DNA from: Liriodendron chinense
Lineage: Eukaryota > Streptophyta > Magnoliopsida > Magnoliales > Magnoliaceae
DNA length: 64,000 nucleotides
Assembly: GCA_003013855.2 (NCBI GenBank)
Contig: PVNU02000773.1
Span: 682,001-746,000 of the forward strand
Direction: 5' to 3'
Shown here: in pieces, positions 23,411-35,229 of the stretch
Position numbering within the stretch: the stretch's first letter is position 1
How the letters are laid out: each line of letters begins with the position of its first letter
Made by a program: the position numbers and the translations under genes
Notes under the pieces: model-generated
Told to the model about the DNA's origin: nothing
The model's input: the letters and a program-made list of their open reading frames with translations, nothing else
Databases searched by the model: none

Positions 23411-25018
23411 TAGTGGACCATCCACACTGAGGGATAGGATAGCATTAGGTGGGATTAACATCATTTATCATGTAATGATTACATATTACATGTCTGCAAT
23501 ATCATGAATTTTCAAAATCCACATTAAATCTCATGAAATTCCTAGCATGGTTTCAAATGTAATTCTATCCCACTTAATTCCAACCCTCTCGTTAGCCCAA
23601 AAAGTAAGATGAAATTTGCAAGGAACCAAATGCAATTCCATTCTCAATTAATCACATTTAATACCATGCGCCAAAGCCCCCTGAAACTCTGGTAGAGTGG
23701 GATAGATGATACGCACTGGATAGATGAGAGTAATCAAAATTAAACTTTTCCAAGTAACGATTTTGGGCCGTCTCTATAGTGGTTTCACAATTTAGTCGGT
23801 TCAATGTGATTTATTGTATTAATTTCGAAGTGACTGTGTATCAAATTTCATACGCTGTAAGATTATCAAATAAATCCCCATTCAAGAAATTAACGATAAG
23901 TTTTTGGTGCACATGCTTCTGTACGGTGCATAGCCCGGTTAAGTAGCCGGCATCTAAGCGTTATCCACAGGTTTCCAATCTGATAAGTGGGGCCATGCTT
24001 CTGTAATCTAGACCGTTGGTCTGATGCTTGCCACCTGGGATGGGTCATTCTCCAAATGATCAATATTATTACACCTTTCAATTGAATGTGGACCATTGTT
24101 GCAATTATTTTCTGAACCATATATCTGTATGCGTGGAATCAAAAGGTTAGGTAGATTTGTGAGGCGTACTCCATCCACGCCTGGGACCCAACATGACCAA
24201 TGGACTAGATTATCTAACTTCACAAACCCAGTTTATACCATGCAAAGATGTGGGCCATCGATCATACAAGTTCTTATTTTTTACAAGGAGATACCCGGTC
24301 CCACCACCCCAGTTTCTTGCAAGTCAATGGGTTGGACGTTTAGGATCATCAGATCACTTGATAGTTTTAACATAGGGCCCATAGCAGGGTTCAATAGATG
24401 AGCGGTTCTGATCACTAATTGGGTCCTGGGTTAGGTCGAAGATGGAGGTGGGGACTAAATAATTCAATGATCCTCAGCCCGTTAAACTGGAGTTCGGCTA
24501 TCATGTGCTTCACCGTATCTTAACTGGTGGTGACTTATGCACTATGTCATACCTACGCCTCAATGTAGACCGTCCATGTCATATCTCCAAAGTGGATGGA
24601 TCACATCCCAGAAATTACACACGGAGATCGTGATCATCCAATTGCCTACCGGGAAATTTGTGGATAAAAAGACAATGGTCACTGGTCCAAATCAATGGTC
24701 AATATCAGATGGTTGAGACGATCCTATCGGTGTGATTATTGCACCATGCTCCATATAGAGCTCAATCATGGTTTGGACGGTTCAGATACACGCATGAAAC
24801 ACGTACGTGTCTGGGAAGCGTTGAATCGTCACGGCAAATGCGAGGTATTGGTAGTAGGCTGCCCGTGAAGAGGCTGACCGGGATTTTAAAAATTCTGACG
24901 GGCAGGAAGGAGAGATAAAGGGACAAGGAGGCGGCGCTGACAACATCCGACGGTCATCTGTGCATCTCCTTTTCCACCCGTCCACGGGCAGCGGGCATTG
25001 CTGCCCTCACCCTCTCTC
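23411..25018. other. Intergenic, nothing firm
   Basis: AT-rich from 23440 to 23900, then mixed. The open frames at 23890-24401 overlap on both strands and have no domain I recognise. The stretch at 24782-24985 is GC-rich, but I cannot support a gene. Confidence 0.4.
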
Positions 25019-25547
25019 GGGAGCGGTTTGCGTGAATCCCCGGATCCACCCTGCTCGGTGGATTTCCAACCGTGGGACTACTGTGATGTATGTGACTTAC
25101 ATCTACACCGTCCATGAATTTTCGTACCTCATTTTAGGGCATAATGCAAAAAATAAAGTCAGATATAATCTTAGGTGGACCATACCACATGAAACAGTAG
25201 TGATTGAATCTCCACCATTAAAAACTTCATGGGGTCCAGTGGAATGTTTACTTTCCATCCAAACTGTTGAAAAGGTCACAAAGACATGAACGAAGATATC
25301 ATACAAATATAAGATTTATTCAAATCTATTATGGCCCACGAGAAGTTTTTAGTAGTTGAGTACCACTGTTTACTGTATTATGATCCATCTGAAATTTGGA
25401 TCTACTTTATTTTTTGTGATCATGCTGTAAAATGAGTTTTCAAAATGCATGGACAGCGTGGATGTAAGAAAAACATATGACACAGTGGAATCCACGGTCA
25501 GAGATTCACCCACCTTGGTGTATCCGGGGATACACCGAAGCCGAGCC
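25019..25547. mobile_element. Mutator-like MITE, 500-bp family
   Basis: Left 'gggagcggtttgcgtgaatc', continuing 'cccggatccacc', pairs with the right end 'ggtgtatccggggatacacc', then 'gaagccgagccc'. The core words 'acatctacaccgtccatgaa' and a right-hand partner near 25440-25470 are present. The flanks share 'ccctctc' but boundaries are not exact. Confidence 0.65.
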
Positions 25548-25960
25548 CTCTCATGCACGCACACAAGCTCGCACGAAGAAAACTCGTCGAAATCTACAAC
25601 ATGGCAATCCACATGCATGCGCCCACGCATTGCACACGAATCATATGCTGCAGTTCAATCCAAAACCGTCGACATCATGGGCCTCATATTACGTTGGCAA
25701 AAGCTACAAAATCAGATTGATTGGAGACATTCGTTTGTTGGAATTGAGCCCCTTACAGCTTCTCTTTTAATCCGTTCATTTCATAGCCACCAAATGGAAA
25801 GCTACGATCATCTTTGAGAATTAATTATTATTTTATGTTCCATCTATACTGGATCCCACCGCTTGTACGGTTCAGATTGATAAATGTTTTACATATATGG
25901 CACGTGAGTGCGCTCTGTGCGTCATACTCATGCTCTTCAAATAAGCTTATCAAACTGCAA
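25548..25960. other. Region upstream of the SMR gene
   Basis: Intergenic and presumed promoter. Overlapping short frames on both strands have no family match. No repeat ends were found here. Confidence 0.4.
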
Positions 25961-25967
25961 CTCTTCT

Positions 25968-25974
25968 TATATAA
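25968..25974 (+). promoter_or_regulatory. Candidate TATA box of the SMR gene
   Basis: TATATAA lies about 30 bp ahead of a purine-rich stretch (25990-26010) suitable as a transcription start, and is followed by a (TC)n tract at 26053-26075 typical of plant leaders. This gives a leader of about 800 nt before the coding start. Inferred from position and sequence. Confidence 0.5.
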
Positions 25975-26263
25975 CTCCTCTGCACCTGAAAAAAGGAAGG
26001 AGAAAAAACAGACATTTCTGACATGGGTTTCTCCTGAAAGACATGGTTTTTCCCTCTCTCTCTCTCTCTCTCTCTTGCTTTTGCTCCTTTCCATCTCCAG
26101 ATTTTGCAGGGTTTTAGGTGTGTTTTCAAGCTCCAAGAACAACAGCAGCTGTTTTAGATAAATAGGCTTTCTCCATTGTTTTGGAAATTTGGTTTGTTTT
26201 TTTTTTATCCTTTGAACTCTCTAGTGATTTTTACAGCTAGTTTTGGTGGGTTTTGGGCACAGA

Positions 26264-26794
26264 TTTTAGCAGAAGCTTTTCTATCCATTCGAATCGGTAG
26301 TTTTTAAAGGAGGTTGCTTCTTGGTTTTCATGGGCTTTATTCACTATTTCAGTCAAAACCCAGGAGAGCTTTTTGCAGGTGCTGTTTAAGCTCTTAAATG
26401 GGCCTGTCTTAGCCAAACTTTGGCAGAGGTTTTAGCAGAAGCATTCAAAGCTCTTAAAAGGTTCTGTTTCTAGAGATATTTTTGTTGGGTTTTTACGCTT
26501 CAGCAGTTCCTTATTAGTTAACTTTAGCTGAGGTTTTTAGCAGAAACTGTGAAATGATTTTTTCTTAGGACAACATTTAGTTGCATTTCTTCAACTAAAA
26601 TTAGCAGAGGTATTGAAAAAAAAAAAAGGGCCTGTTTCTAGGACATGTAGTTGGGTTTTTAACTCCAAGGAGCCTTTTCATCTAAATCTGGCCGAGTTTT
26701 TAGCAGAAGCTGCTAACCTGAGAAATTGTTCTTTTTCTAGAGGCCCTTTAGTTGCATTTCTTCAGCTATAAATAGCATAGGTTTCAGCAGAAGC
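26264..26794 (+). repeat. Repeated motif in the SMR leader
   Basis: The word 'tttagcagaagc' or a one-to-two-base variant appears six times in the presumed 5' leader, at about 26264, 26431, 26534, 26600, 26697 and 26781. The surrounding context ('ggcctgtttctag', 'tagttgcatttcttcaact') also recurs, giving a degenerate series about 65-165 bp apart. It could be an old tandem duplication or a conserved leader element. Confidence 0.6.
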
Positions 26795-26809
26795 TTGTCA
26801 ATCTCGCAA

Positions 26810-27145
26810 ATGGCTCCAGCAAGTAGAAAAAGGAGAAGCAGCCAATACAAGAAGAGCAAAGAAACCGCAAAAGAGCTCCCCTGCATTTCCCTGTCTGCAA
26901 GCCCTTCCACACTAGTTCATCTCCAAGCCGAAGACGGTGAAAACAGCAGCGACATTTCTAGCAATGGCTGCTCTACCCCTAAATCTCCAAGATTCCGGAT
27001 ACCAGAGCTCCTCACATGCCCACCGGCCCCGAAAAAGCGTAGAGTAGCTCTTCACTGCTCTACACAGAAACCCAACATCTCCTTCTTCAATCCTCCAGAC
27101 CTGGAGATCTTCTTCCTCTTCGCTCTCGGTAATGTATCTGTTTAA
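26810..27145 (+). CDS. Cyclin-dependent kinase inhibitor, SIAMESE-related (SMR) family
   Basis: A single exon codes for 111 residues. The N-terminus is basic (KRR at residues 7-9, several lysines to about 22), then comes a Ser-rich linker. The hallmark block CSTPKSPRFRIPE at about residues 60-72 is followed by CPPAPKKRRV at about 76-85. The C-terminal ISFFNPPDLEIFFLFAL at about 93-109 is the PPDLE-x-FF motif shared by SMR proteins and thought to contact cyclin. SMR proteins bind CDK-cyclin complexes in the nucleus and promote exit to endoreduplication, often in response to stress. I chose the ATG at 26810 because the frame upstream has no ATG, only a TTG. G is at +4. Length and lack of introns fit the family. 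I cannot assign a numbered SMR paralogue. Confidence 0.88.
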   Translation: MAPASRKRRSSQYKKSKETAKELPCISLSASPSTLVHLQAEDGENSSDISSNGCSTPKSPRFRIPELLTCPPAPKKRRVALHCSTQKPNISFFNPPDLEIFFLFALGNVSV

Positions 27146-28430
27146 AATGTGATGTTGTTGTGTTTGTAAAATACATTGATCAGCTAGTTTATAGCTCTGG
27201 TTGGATGTTTTCTGCGAGAGTTTTGATTTTTTTTTTTTTTCCCCCCTTTAAGATGGGATTAATGTCTCTGTTGGATAGATGTTGTAATGAGGTATTTTAG
27301 CCTCTCTCTTTTTTGCTTTTTTGCATTTTGAGATGGATTATTATGTTTGTGAGATGGGTTTGTTTGAGTTTTTTTTTTTTTTTTTTTTCTGAGGAGGAGG
27401 CTGTTTCACATGGGGCTTGTATTGGTAGATGGAATAAGAGAAAATGATAGGGTTAATAATGTCTTTTTACTGGTAGATGTGGTGATGGAATGTGATGTGA
27501 GGATTTGAGGTTTTGTGGAAGTGATTTTAGCAGCTTTCCTATGTAAAGTCAACTTGTTGGAGTAAAAAAGCACAAATACCTTTCTTCTTCTTCTCCTACT
27601 TCTTGTCCACTTCTTCTTTTTTCTTTTTTGCTTTTCCCTTTGCCTTTTGAATTGATGGTGATATATGGGATTTGGTTCTTGTGTGGGTTGTTTCTAACTT
27701 AGATACAGGTATACTAGTCCAGACCGTTGAAAATGTGGGTCCCACTGTGGATGGACCGTGGCCTTCAAACCACACTGTTCGGACCATCTCATCGAACCGA
27801 TCGTAGATCATGATCATCTTACCTTTTTAGTAGCCATCACCTGTAACTTTATGTCACAGGCTAACATATCATGTGTGAGGGACATCTGATCCTCACCATA
27901 TATGAGACTATGAGGTGGGTCCCACCATGAAGATCAACCAGCTCAAAAATAGCGGAACATTGGGGGGTGCGTGGACTGATTTTTGCTCCAAGCGATCGTC
28001 ACGGTGGGGCTCACCACTGTGAGATAGGTTGTATGGTAATTGGTAGGCTAAACTACAACCGCTTGTAAATGATCATTTTAACCGTCCATTTTATAATCAC
28101 CAATCAGATGTTTAAAAATCCTCCAAACATACGATCTTGACGGTTCAGATTGGCTGAAGCATGTGTGGCCCAGTGGATTGCCTTTTAGGATCTCTTTTGC
28201 TTTTGGGTGGGAATGGAGTTTTTGGTGGAGTTATTTTAATTAGGGGAGAGATCAGGTTGTCAGACTGTGTTTGGGTTAAGCTAGCATAGATAAGAGAATC
28301 CAATGAAGGTGTTCGTGCGGGTCGTCATGATACTCCGGCGCGACTCTCCTAAACCAATTTCTCCTAAATTCATCTTCTCAAGTTATTTCACATTTTATCG
28401 CGAGATGTAAGTATGCTTGTTTGTCAATAG
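27146..28430. other. 3' flank of SMR and intergenic sequence
   Basis: T-runs at about 27227-27240 and 27370-27388. 27720-28180 contains fragments such as 'gtgggtcccactgtggatgg' with no paired ends. No further gene recognised. Confidence 0.4.
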
Positions 28431-28999
28431 TAGGGCTGAAAGTCGGGCGGGTCGGGTTGGGTTGGGTTGGGTTGGGTCGGTGCTAATCCCTAACCTAACC
28501 CAGGGTTCCTATACCTCAACCCTAACCCAACCCAACCCAATCTCAAGTTGGGAATTCTCAACCCAAGCCCAACCCAAGCGGGCTTGGTCGGGTTGATCGA
28601 GTTAGTCGGGTTGATACATGCTAATATATTCGTTATTACATTAGTCTATTATGTTTCAATACACATCTTATTTTTTGTACCTATGACTTTATTAATTATA
28701 TATGTACTTATTTATATAAAGAACTTCATTTTTCCTAAACAAATAAGTTAAAATACAAGTAAACATTATAAGTTTACTTCACTAAAGTATAATAAAAGTA
28801 TAAGTAACTTGTATATAGATCGGGTTCGGGTTGGGTCGGGCAACCCGAGACCTCAACCCAAGCCTGACCCAAACTTCATCGGGTTGATGTTTTCATAGCC
28901 CAAGCTCGAGATCAGGTTCAATACTTCTTGCCCAAGCCCAACCCAATGTCAGGTCGGTCATGGGTCGGTCGGGTTGAACCCGTCCAACTTTCAGCCCTA
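28431..28999. mobile_element. hAT-type MITE (TAGGGCTGAAAGT family)
   Basis: Left end TAGGGCTGAAAGTCGGGCGG, right end CAACTTTCAGCCCTA. Flanking 8-mers GTCAATAG (28423-28430) and ATCAATAG (29000-29007) differ at one base. The interior has GGGTTGGGTCGG arms around an AT-rich centre (about 28620-28810). A truncated relative sits at 46064-46346. Confidence 0.88.
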
Positions 29000-30654
29000 A
29001 TCAATAGCATCTCAGGAACAGTTGCCCACTTAGAGTGCAATCGGAACCGTTAATGTTGTGGGGAATTACGTGAAGGACCTAGTGAGGTGTTTTTTCTTCC
29101 GGTTGATCATCATGGCTGGGCCTAATGGTTCTACGGTACGGATCTCCCACAAAAGTTGGATGTTAGTGGGTGTGATGGTATGCCACCACAATCTGTGAAT
29201 CTGTGATGCTGCTGCCTATAGTGTTCAGTTCTCATAACAAAAATAGAAAATCCCCATCTTCGACCAAGAATCCCTCTATATACCAGGCTTGTTTTAGAGA
29301 GAAGTAGTGCAACATCCACACCATCCATCATTTTGTTGTACCTCGTTTTATGACCCTTGCCCCAAAACCAGGTCGAGTATAAAACTCAAGTGGGTCACAC
29401 CGCAGGGAGAATGGAAACACGGATGATCACCACATAAACCTTCCTAAGGCACTTGTGTTTTTTCACATACCATTCACCCCGTGAACCAAAAGACATCCGC
29501 AAAGTCAGCTTCATACAAGGTTAGATGGGCCAAACCGAATGAATTAAGGGGTTTTAGGCTTGATTTAATATTGTTCCCGTGGTGTGGCCCACCTGACCAT
29601 GGATCAAGCTGATTTTCGTGCTGCAATGGATGGACCGAGTGTAAGGTACACCAAAGTTGGACCCACAAATCTCAGGTGTTGCCACCGCTACGTACAAAAG
29701 GTGTTGCAGAGGATTCCGGTCCAATATTGAAATCTATCTCTTGGGGATCTCCTTACGTAAGCTAGGATACTCAAGTATTAGGAAGGTTTTCATTTCCCTC
29801 ATTGAATTAGAATGATGCTTGATTTCTTTGTATATTTTTTCTCTTTTGTCAATAGTTTATGAAGGTAAAATCAAATTTCGTATTTATTGTATTATTTCAT
29901 ATTGGGGTCATTCTGCTTGTATAAATTCAAGACCCATATTCAAAAACAAGTAATTCTCAATATTTCTTTTATTTTAATTTATAATAACCTCTGCCCTAGC
30001 TATGTCTTTCCTGGATAACCCTATCCGGCAACTTATTGCCAACTCAGGTTGCTGCTACCTGCAGAAACCATCTCCGGCCAGCACCTTGAAAACCCTAATA
30101 TAGAATAATACAAAATTTGATTCTACCCTAATAAATTCTAGATAAAAAAAAGGGAAAATATATAAATGAATCAAGTATCTTCCTAATGTACACAAAGGAA
30201 ATGAAACCCTTCCTAATACTTAAAAACTGCACAGGTGACATACTTCAACTCAATCTAAACATATTAAATTGTGGAACCACTGTGAGAAGTCATAGCCCCA
30301 ATATAAGATTAGTTGAACAATACTAACTTTAATTTGATTCACGGGCAGTTGTTTGTTGAAAGAAGACCTTTGTATATGCTGATGTTGAACAATCCTAACA
30401 TTTGATTCATGGGCAGTTGCTTGTTGAAAGAAGACCGTTGTATTTTTTTTTTTTTTTTACCGTCCAACAGATGCCCAATCCCATGGTTGGGGTAATCCAA
30501 TAAACTTAATGTTTGGGTCATGATATATATAGATTCGTGCAGTTTATTGATTGACTTGCATGCCATACATGCAATTTTTAAGCACTATCAAAGTTTTTCC
30601 CTTTCTTTATTAGTTATATGGCATGTTCAACTCACATTGAGAGGATGACAAAAG
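29000..30654. other. Intergenic with MITE fragments
   Basis: 29300-29670 holds degraded 500-bp-family words ('catccacaccatccatcatt' and 'gtggtgtggcccacctgacc'). At 30345-30440 'gggcagttgtttgttgaaag' recurs after about 65 bp as 'gggcagttgcttgttgaaag', a short tandem duplication. No gene recognised. Confidence 0.45.
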
Positions 30655-31042
30655 TGTTGGAGGAGCCTTCAAACTATGTTGAAACTAGGTGCTTAGACCT
30701 GTTGGTCGATCGGTCTAATTTTGGCCTATGAAGCATAGGAAGGTCTTTGGACAGTTTTCGGGTGTTTCAAACTGGTCTGGCGATCGGTCGATAGTGTGCT
30801 CCGATCGATTAACTGTTGAGGTTGAACGTGATGAATTTGAAAGTTTTCTCTCTAAACAAATTTTGTGTTATGTTCGACCGATCGAGGATCGAGGTATGGC
30901 GGTGTTTTGCATGGTTACGCAAAATTGCGTAACATATTCCTAAGATTGAATTGTTTTCTATATATATGGCATGAATCCGGAATTATGGGGTATTCTAAGA
31001 TATCCAAGGTTTTCTAATTGTATTAGGGTGAGGGGGGAGTGT

Positions 31043-31085
<43 letters not shown>

Positions 31086-31330
31086 GTTTTCTCTTGGATT
31101 TTTTTGCTTGTGAGTTGTTCATATCTGTAATCTTCTATTAATCATAGTGGATCGCTTTGTGTCGTGGTTTTTTACCCGTTGAGGTGTTTTTCCATGTAGA
31201 ATCGATTATCTCTGTGTGGTTGATTTTGTGTAGGCGTGATTGCATTGTCTTGCTTTTTTATTCTAAAATCTATTGTGGTGTGCCGTAGTTTTTTACCCGT
31301 TTAAGTGTTTTTCCACGTAAAATCGGATAG
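30655..31330 (+). repeat. Copia-type LTR, probably solo, with duplicated 3' part
   Basis: Starts TGTTGGAGG at 30655, with palindromic GGTCGATCGG and CCGATCGAT words like those in the LTR at 4587-5690. A (GA)n tract occupies 31046-31080. The block 'ttttttacccgtt' plus 'gtgtttttccac' plus 'gtaaaatcg' occurs twice, at about 31165-31205 and 31285-31325, so the LTR 3' part is duplicated with a period of about 120 bp. No internal region or second LTR follows. The right end is not exact. Confidence 0.6.
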
Positions 31331-32199
31331 AAAAAAAAAAAGCAACCCCTCCTCAATTCTTTTAATTTTGTGGCCCACTTTGGCTTTATATGTGCCTGTT
31401 CTTGAGATCCCGTCCTAATGTAAGCCAAAAATAAATATATTATATAGATGTTATAAAGTTATTATGGCATACTCTAAGCAACCTTTGTTGCACAGGCTTT
31501 CTATGTAAACACTATTGTCTAAGGAGCTCCATTGAATAAATTGGAATGACAAAAAGTGCCCTCCATTGAAGGGCAGATATATCTCAGCAGCTCCACCACC
31601 GCCCGTCACTAAATGCGAGGGTACAATTGCCCAAAGTAATGTACATTGCGTTATATGCAGTAGAGACAATAGTCATGGTTAAAGATACCATTCGTCACTT
31701 TGTTTGTTTGTATGTATTTGGCTGTTCTAAGGCGCAGTGAATGCATGCAACTGCATTGCTGGTGTATGTAATTATGGTAATCGTGCAGAGGATGTGGCTG
31801 TGCCATTTACACGTTGAATTGAAGGGTCGGACGATGGTTGCATAGCTTTTACACTGAAAATTAAAAAGCGCTGACAATCAGTGGACTGCCCATTAACGTG
31901 GTTGTGCACTCGTACCTGAGCTTGCTTTTTGGATGCGACGAAGGAGTAAAATACAGCATGGAGAGTATATGGAACTTGCACGCATGCTATGTAAAAATCA
32001 TCGAGTATGGCTCGTGGGCTCTGGGAAAGAGGAGAGAAACAGAGTGCAGGAATGGAGATAAGAGGATGCCAAAAGAGGAAGAGACAGATGTTGGCTATCT
32101 AAGCAGAGAGGGTTGTGTGGGTGCAGGCTACACGAAAGGGAGAGTTTAAGCATGCAGAGAGGGCTGCGTGGGTGTAGGCTGCACCTAAATTGGGTCTCT
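31331..32199. other. Intergenic, nothing recognised
   Basis: Overlapping short frames occur on both strands; none shows a family signature. 32095-32190 contains an imperfect direct repeat of 'gagagggttgtgtgggtgca' as 'gagagggctgcgtgggtgta', a period of about 54 bp. Confidence 0.4.
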
Positions 32200-32316
32200 A
32201 CTCATTGCTCAGCAATGGACTTACAAGAGTTTCTACACACAGGGTCATATGTTCGAGTACCGGTTATGGGTGTGAGAGTGTGTGTTAAAAAAAACAAAGA
32301 AAAAGAAAAGCGCTAA
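32200..32316 (+). mobile_element. Possible tRNA-derived SINE (3' part)
   Basis: Contains a Pol III B-box-like 'atgttcgagtacc' (32249-32261) followed by 'atgggtgtgagagtgtgtgt' and an A-run at about 32287, the layout of the 3' half of plant Au-type SINEs. An A box is not clear. A second, shorter B-box-like fragment 'gaggttcgag' lies at 53448-53457 inside an RPL11 intron. Confidence 0.4.
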
Positions 32317-35229
32317 ACATAAATTGAAAGGGAGACTTTGAGTAGTGAAATCTAAGCCAGTCTTTTTGTGGGTAAAATTTGAAGTGTATGCTTTCAATTA
32401 ATCAATGCCTTTAATGGATCTAATTACTCTTTAACTTTATTTTAAGTACATTTACATGTCATCCTAAAACCTAACGAGTCTTAGAAGGCTAATTGCAAGG
32501 GTCAATGATCATCAATGGCTGCTATCATTATTATATATATTGAGGTATGGCACGTAGGGTTGCAACTTTGGGTTTAGGTCAACTTGAATCCAATAGACAC
32601 AACCTGGACCTAATTGGACCCAACCCAAGTTCGATTCTACTTGTTAAAGTCCTTCGGTTGGGTTCGTGTTGAAAAATGGCAACCCCATTTGAATTCAGGT
32701 TGACTTCATGTTGGGTTGGGAATAATCAAATATATTCTTGTTCGGTTTGGTTGAGCATAGAGGACATCCGGTTCGAAATCAACTTAGGCAGGTTTGTAGA
32801 GTAGGCCTTGGGTTGACCCTCTACCTAGCTCAACCCGCCCGAGCTATGCCCTTAATGGCATGTGTGACACATGTGGGGAAGATAGAGAGAGAGAGAGAGG
32901 ACATTGGTTAACCCATCCTCATTTTCTCTTTGTTGCTACTTTGGGCTAATATACTAACATGAGTTGATGCATCAAATGTATAGAGTGGATGTCACACAAT
33001 TATTAATTAGGTAGCTTTCATAGACCCTTTGTCACATGGTCTTCCTAATTAAATATTTAGCTCAAGCATGCGTGGAGAAGAATTTGCAGGTCACACCCAA
33101 CAAAGAAAGAAAGCCTTTGTGCCGTTAATTCTCAACCGTTCTTTGCCAATCAGCTAAATTTTAAGACAAATTTAACCTTTTTAAGCATTGTGAAGATAGG
33201 ATCATGTAGATTGCCGGCTTCTTTTTCTACAAGTAGCTTTAGGGGGATTTGAAGTGGGGTTCACTTAGATTCGAGCTTCTTTTCTACTTGATATATTCCA
33301 AGTTATAAAAAGTGTAAATGCACCAGTTGCCATCTATGCCCCATGGTTAGGTCATTCAGACAGTTGATCTGATGGATCTCATTGTGAATGGTCAATGCTT
33401 TAGAAAAGGCCATGTATTTGTTGGCTAGGATCTTCCAGCTTAGATGGACGTCGATCATCCATAGTGGGGCCCATCAGTTTGACAGTTCGGATCAACTTGA
33501 CGTTGGGACCATGTGTTGTAACTGGATGTATGAGGATAGTATTTGAAGTATCAGCCAAAACCGGAAAGCAATTATACATAGTCGCTTCGGTCCCAATTTA
33601 ATCCGGTTCACCCCACCTGTACCCAAAGGGTACCAGAATCGTCTACATTGCCTGCTTTATCGTATTGCATAAAATACCCAACGTCTGTGGGTTCCACCAT
33701 GTTGCATGTGTAAAATCCACTCCGTCCATCAGGTGATAGTGATTATTTTTACCATAAATACGGAAGCAAAGCCTGATTAAAATTCATATGGGCCACGAAA
33801 TGGTAATAATATAAGATTGCTGGCAAAACCGCTAAGTTTACATGCTGTAGCCCACCCGAGTTTTATTTCCTGATTATTTTTGTATATTCTATTTATCCTG
33901 GTGAGTTAGACCTGATTAACAGGTTTGATGAAAGAGAAACAGCATGGTTGCCCCACACACAAAGCCATGGTTGGCATCCCATCTCATTTTCTCCAAGCAG
34001 TGTGGCCCATCTGAGGTGTTGATCAAGCTGATTTTTTTTCTTGATGACTGAAAATCGACAAAAGAACCTTATAGACGGAGTGGGTTTCACATATACAGCA
34101 TGGTGCGTCCACAGGGTCAGCATAAAGCAGGTTTTTTTTTTCCTCGAGGATTCCAGTCTACAGAAAGGTAGTGGGAACTCGGTCCAAATTGCATGAGGTT
34201 GAGTCGGCCCTACTCGTCCAGATTGCTTTACTCGGTCCAATCAGGGAGATTGGATGTTCTACCGTTAGCTGTCTATGGCCCGCCATGACGTCGGTCTGCC
34301 ATCCACCCTGTCCATCAGGTGCGCTTCCTATGTTTGGCCCTCAGCCGAACTCATGTGGGCCATCTTAAACAATGCATGCAGGAGCACAACCCCACAGAAG
34401 AAGAAAAAAAAAAATAAAATCCAAGAACATGTGTGGGGGTGTGGGACCTCCTGTGGTGTGCATGTTCTATCCAAACCAGTCATAAGAATCCCCCGCCAGT
34501 ATAAAGAACACCCCAAAAATTAAGCGGCCGGATCCAAAACATAAGTAGGCCACACCATTTGAATTTGGAGGCTTTTGCACATTTTTACATTGTTTCTCAT
34601 AGTGCAGCCCACCTTAGCTTTGGATCAGCCAGGCTTTTCGGTGTCCTGTCTTCATGGTAGGGTGCACCTGATGCACGGTTTGGATGCACGGTTTGGATGC
34701 TGCACAAACATCACGCCTGTCCACAAACACCAGATGCCCCCACGAATATTAGCTAGAAGGATCATTCCATTTTATTAATTGAAACTTCGGAGTTTATTTC
34801 TTAATTTTCTACTAAATGGTACAACTAATGGGAAGGTATGAATAAAGTAATCGAGACCATTGTTTTTATCTTTCCCACCATGGGTGGGCCACACATGCAA
34901 ATATTGGCCTGCATCCGTCCATACACACATTGGTTTTTGGTGGTGCATGTCCAATAAATTAACATCAAAATCAATATTTTAAACTGTTAGATCAGGGAAC
35001 CACTCAGGTTCTTGACCCCACTCCGAGTTGGGGCTGACTCAAAGGGTCAAACTAAGTCCGACCGAGTCTGAGTCGACTTCGACAATTCACATCAGACTCG
35101 TAAACCATGCATGGAATCTCTCTTTTTACATGCATGGCCTCTTCATCTACTTTCCCTTTTCAAGTTGTTAGTTTCTTTTCTCTCTTCTTTTTTTTTTTTT
35201 TTCACTTTCAGCCCACATGCTACAAAGCA
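32317..35229. other. Intergenic with repeat fragments
   Basis: 32551-32850 is a GGGTTGGGT-type hAT-like fragment. 33640-34140 and 34250-34740 show 500-bp-family words ('ccaccctgtccatcaggtgc') but no intact ends. A (GA)n run is at 32883-32899. A T/C-rich stretch is at about 35170-35205. No supported gene. Confidence 0.4.

Noticed and set aside
25449..25817. 122-codon plus-strand frame upstream of SMR
   Set aside because: It starts inside a MITE and reads through its terminal repeat; the overlapping frame 25477-25770 is equally open, so openness has no weight.
26767..26774. TATAAATA 36 bp before the SMR start codon
   Set aside because: It would place transcription start almost on the ATG; the TATATAA at 25968 with a long CT-containing leader is more plausible.
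26795..26809. N-terminal extension of the SMR protein from a TTG
   Set aside because: No ATG; the in-frame ATG at 26810 gives the normal family length.
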